In this document: piece after piece, positions 62,492-64,000 of the stretch
How the letters are laid out: each line of letters starts with the position of its first letter
Numbering within the stretch: the stretch's first letter is position 1
NCBI RefSeq assembly: GCF_039621805.1
Contig: NZ_CP155075.1
Coordinates: 1,027,222 to 1,091,221 of the forward strand
Origin: Paraburkholderia sp. PREW-6R
GTDB taxonomy: Bacteria; Pseudomonadota; Gammaproteobacteria; Burkholderiales; Burkholderiaceae
Length of the DNA: 64,000 nt
Direction of reading: 5' to 3'
Program-made: the position numbers and the translations under genes
Notes under the pieces: generated by a model
The model's input: the letters and a program-made list of their open reading frames with translations, nothing else
What the model was told of the DNA's origin: nothing
Databases searched by the model: none

Positions 62492-63301
62492 TCATTGTCT
62501 GACCGGGCGGGCGGCCGCTTCCAGCACCGCGCCGCGCATGGCGAACGCGCCCGCTCGCAGCAGGCTCTGATCCGAGCCCACGACAAACGCCGTCACGCCA
62601 GATGCGGCATGCCGCGCCACTTCGTTTTCGCCGCCGACAAACATGGCGACCGGCTTGCCCGCGCGTGTCGCGGCCGCGCAGATTGTTTCCACGTGCTGCG
62701 CGAGCAGTGGATCGTCGAGCGTGTTCATTCCGCATGACAGCGCCAGATCCGCGCGCCCGATGAAAAGGCCATCCACGTCAGAGGCGACGATGTCGTCGAT
62801 GCATGCCAGCGCGGCTTCGTCTTCGATCATCGCGAGAGTCACGCTCTGCCTGTCGCCCGCGACGATCATGTCGGCCATTCCAGTCAGACCATATCGGCCC
62901 GCGCGCGGCGAGGTCGAAAAACCGCGCGTGCCGCCGCGATAGCGGCTCGCCCGTGCCAGTGCGGCAGCTTCCGCCGCGTTGCGCACGTGCGGCGCGATCA
63001 CACCCGCTGCGCCGAGATCGAGCGCATTGCCGATCAGTTCGTCGCGCGCGGCAGGAACGCGTACGAGCGCCGGCAGATTGACCGCTTTCGCCGCGAGCAG
63101 CGCGAGATCCAGCGCGTCGCGTGAAAACGGCGCGTGTTCCGCGTCGAGCACGACGAAGTCGAGTGACGCGCCCCCGAGAACTTCCACCGTCTGGTGCGAG
63201 GTGGTCTTCACGAACGTGCCAACCAGCGTTTCGCGCGCGAGCAGCCTTGCGCGGAAACTGCCGGCCTCAGGCGGCGGCGCCATCGTCGACACGCGCTTCA
63301 T
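62492..63301 (-). CDS. HpcH/HpaI family aldolase/citrate lyase-like enzyme
   Basis: A 269-residue TIM-barrel class II aldolase. Motifs: FVVLDAEHAPFS, the substrate-binding Arg in LVRVP, the metal Glu in LAMIEDEAAL and the metal Asp in GLFIGRADLALS. The family cleaves 4-hydroxy-2-oxoacids to pyruvate (or oxaloacetate-type oxoacid) plus an aldehyde, which fits the aldehyde dehydrogenase and alcohol dehydrogenase of the operon. The start is uncertain: 63301 overlaps the end of the cupin gene; 63283 and 63319 are alternatives. Confidence 0.85.
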   Translation of the reverse strand: MKRVSTMAPPPEAGSFRARLLARETLVGTFVKTTSHQTVEVLGGASLDFVVLDAEHAPFSRDALDLALLAAKAVNLPALVRVPAARDELIGNALDLGAAGVIAPHVRNAAEAAALARASRYRGGTRGFSTSPRAGRYGLTGMADMIVAGDRQSVTLAMIEDEAALACIDDIVASDVDGLFIGRADLALSCGMNTLDDPLLAQHVETICAAATRAGKPVAMFVGGENEVARHAASGVTAFVVGSDQSLLRAGAFAMRGAVLEAAARPVRQ

Positions 63302-63680
63302 CGGTCCGATCCGCGGCATGGCTCGCCGTTTGGTATTCGACGAGATGCAGATAGTCTTCACGAATGGGCGCGAAAATGTCCAGATTCAACGCCACTTCGT
63401 CGCCGAGCGGTTCCGCGTAGTGCTCGACATGCGGCGGAATCCGAATGATGCTGCCGGGCCCGGCTTCATAGCTTTCATCGCCGACATGAAAGCGCACGCG
63501 GCCGCTCACGATCATCACGACCTGCTCGAACGTGTGACTGTGCGGCGAGACATCCATGCCGGGCTGAAGCCAGTTCATGACCGCCATGAAGTTGTCGCCG
63601 CGAAACGCCGCGCGTTCGACGCCGCGACGCACAGTCTCGCGCGGCAGGTCGTCGAAGTTGTAGAGTTGCGTGATCATCAC
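63267..63680 (-). CDS. Cupin domain protein
   Basis: A 137-residue single cupin. Motif 1 is around MDVSPHSHTFEQVVMIVSGR (His/His/Glu type) and motif 2 around GSIIRIPPHVEHYAEPLGDE. It may be a small isomerase, a decarboxylase-like enzyme or a metal-binding helper. It lies between the aldehyde dehydrogenase and aldolase genes and its end overlaps the aldolase start. Function unknown. Confidence 0.85.
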   Translation of the reverse strand: MMITQLYNFDDLPRETVRRGVERAAFRGDNFMAVMNWLQPGMDVSPHSHTFEQVVMIVSGRVRFHVGDESYEAGPGSIIRIPPHVEHYAEPLGDEVALNLDIFAPIREDYLHLVEYQTASHAADRTDEARVDDGAAA

Positions 63681-63690
63681 GAACCTCCTG

Positions 63691-64000
63691 TCAGGCTTCG
63701 CTGACGAATTTGGTGTTCAGAAACGCTTCGAGCCCTTCCTGACCCGCTTCGGAGCCGTAGCCGCTTTCCTTGATCCCGCCGAACGGCGCTTCCGCTATCG
63801 ACACCGTCAGATTGTTGATACCGACCACGCCCGCCTCCAGCGCGGCGGCCACGTCGATCGAGCGGCGAGCCGATTGCGTGAACGCGTAAGCGGCGAGGCC
63901 ATAAGGCAGGCGGTTGGCCTGCATGACGGCATCGTCGAGCGTGCGGAATGGATTGGCAATGGCAAGCGGGCCGAACGGCTCCTCGTTCATCACGTGCGCG
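63691..64000 (-). CDS. Aldehyde dehydrogenase family protein (C-terminal part; continues beyond the window)
   Basis: The last about 103 residues of an NAD(P)-dependent aldehyde dehydrogenase are present; the gene runs off the right edge. The EEPFGPLA motif and the final segment PFGGIKESGYGSEAGQEGLE are typical of succinate-semialdehyde or similar dehydrogenases. The catalytic Cys and cofactor motif lie outside. As first visible gene of the leftward operon it would oxidise the aldehyde released by the aldolase. Confidence 0.9.
   Translation of the reverse strand, partial: AHVMNEEPFGPLAIANPFRTLDDAVMQANRLPYGLAAYAFTQSARRSIDVAAALEAGVVGINNLTVSIAEAPFGGIKESGYGSEAGQEGLEAFLNTKFVSEA

Overview
The window is high-GC proteobacterial DNA with dense, short-spaced operons, many LysR, IclR, AraC and TetR regulators, and abundant SDR, MFS and dioxygenase genes. 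This is typical of a secondary chromosome or megaplasmid of a Burkholderiaceae member; Paraburkholderia or Caballeronia is my best guess, inferred from gene style only. I see no rRNA, tRNA, CRISPR array, IS element or prophage.

Region 1 (0-11 kb): a chemoreceptor gene, a divergent TetR/SDR pair with a clear promoter-operator, then a low-density stretch (4.3-7.4 kb) holding a broken SDR, a lower-GC CPBP membrane protease gene and the tail of a lost glyoxalase-like gene. Formaldehyde dehydrogenase, a quinone-oxidoreductase-like enzyme and a GNAT acetyltransferase follow.

Region 2 (11-18.3 kb): a LysR gene diverges from a tight operon of a split transketolase (two subunits), a beta-hydroxyacid dehydrogenase and an MHS-type transporter. 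No sugar kinase is present. Facing it is a phosphonoacetate hydrolase gene (phnA). It is intact, but its LysR neighbour is cut off after the DNA-binding domain, and a fragment of a GlpT-like transporter lies just behind it, so the locus looks like a decaying phosphonate island.

Region 3 (18.5-33 kb): a ketopantoate-reductase-like gene; a LysR/SDR/tautomerase set whose SDR lacks the catalytic Tyr; a class C beta-lactamase overlapping a secreted cupin; a PEP-mutase-family enzyme; an SDR; an isochorismatase plus GlxA-type regulator; a hybrid histidine kinase; and a secreted tannase/feruloyl-esterase-family protein.

Region 4 (33-50 kb): envelope and sensing genes. These include small Gly-rich exported proteins, a DUF4410 protein, an EF-hand-like protein next to an OmpR/EnvZ-type pair, a 55-residue tandem-repeat protein, a sterol desaturase and an acyl-CoA dehydrogenase. 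A LuxR-type regulator with a degenerate HD-GYP domain shares a 22-bp palindrome with a cytochrome b/molybdopterin oxidoreductase operon 3.7 kb away. A TonB-dependent siderophore receptor with a Fur-box-like site ends the region.

Region 5 (50-64 kb): a catabolic island. An AraC gene diverges from a DUF1479 oxygenase. Two leftward gene blocks flank an IclR gene: (i) tautomerase, FAD-linked oxidase, fatty-acid hydroxylase-like protein, MFS carrier, ABC-type binding protein and TfdA-like dioxygenase; (ii) aldehyde dehydrogenase (cut by the window edge), cupin, HpcH/HpaI aldolase, GFA protein, Zn alcohol dehydrogenase and D-2-hydroxyacid dehydrogenase. Together they suggest uptake and oxygenative degradation of an unidentified acid, with aldol cleavage to pyruvate or a similar oxoacid plus an aldehyde.
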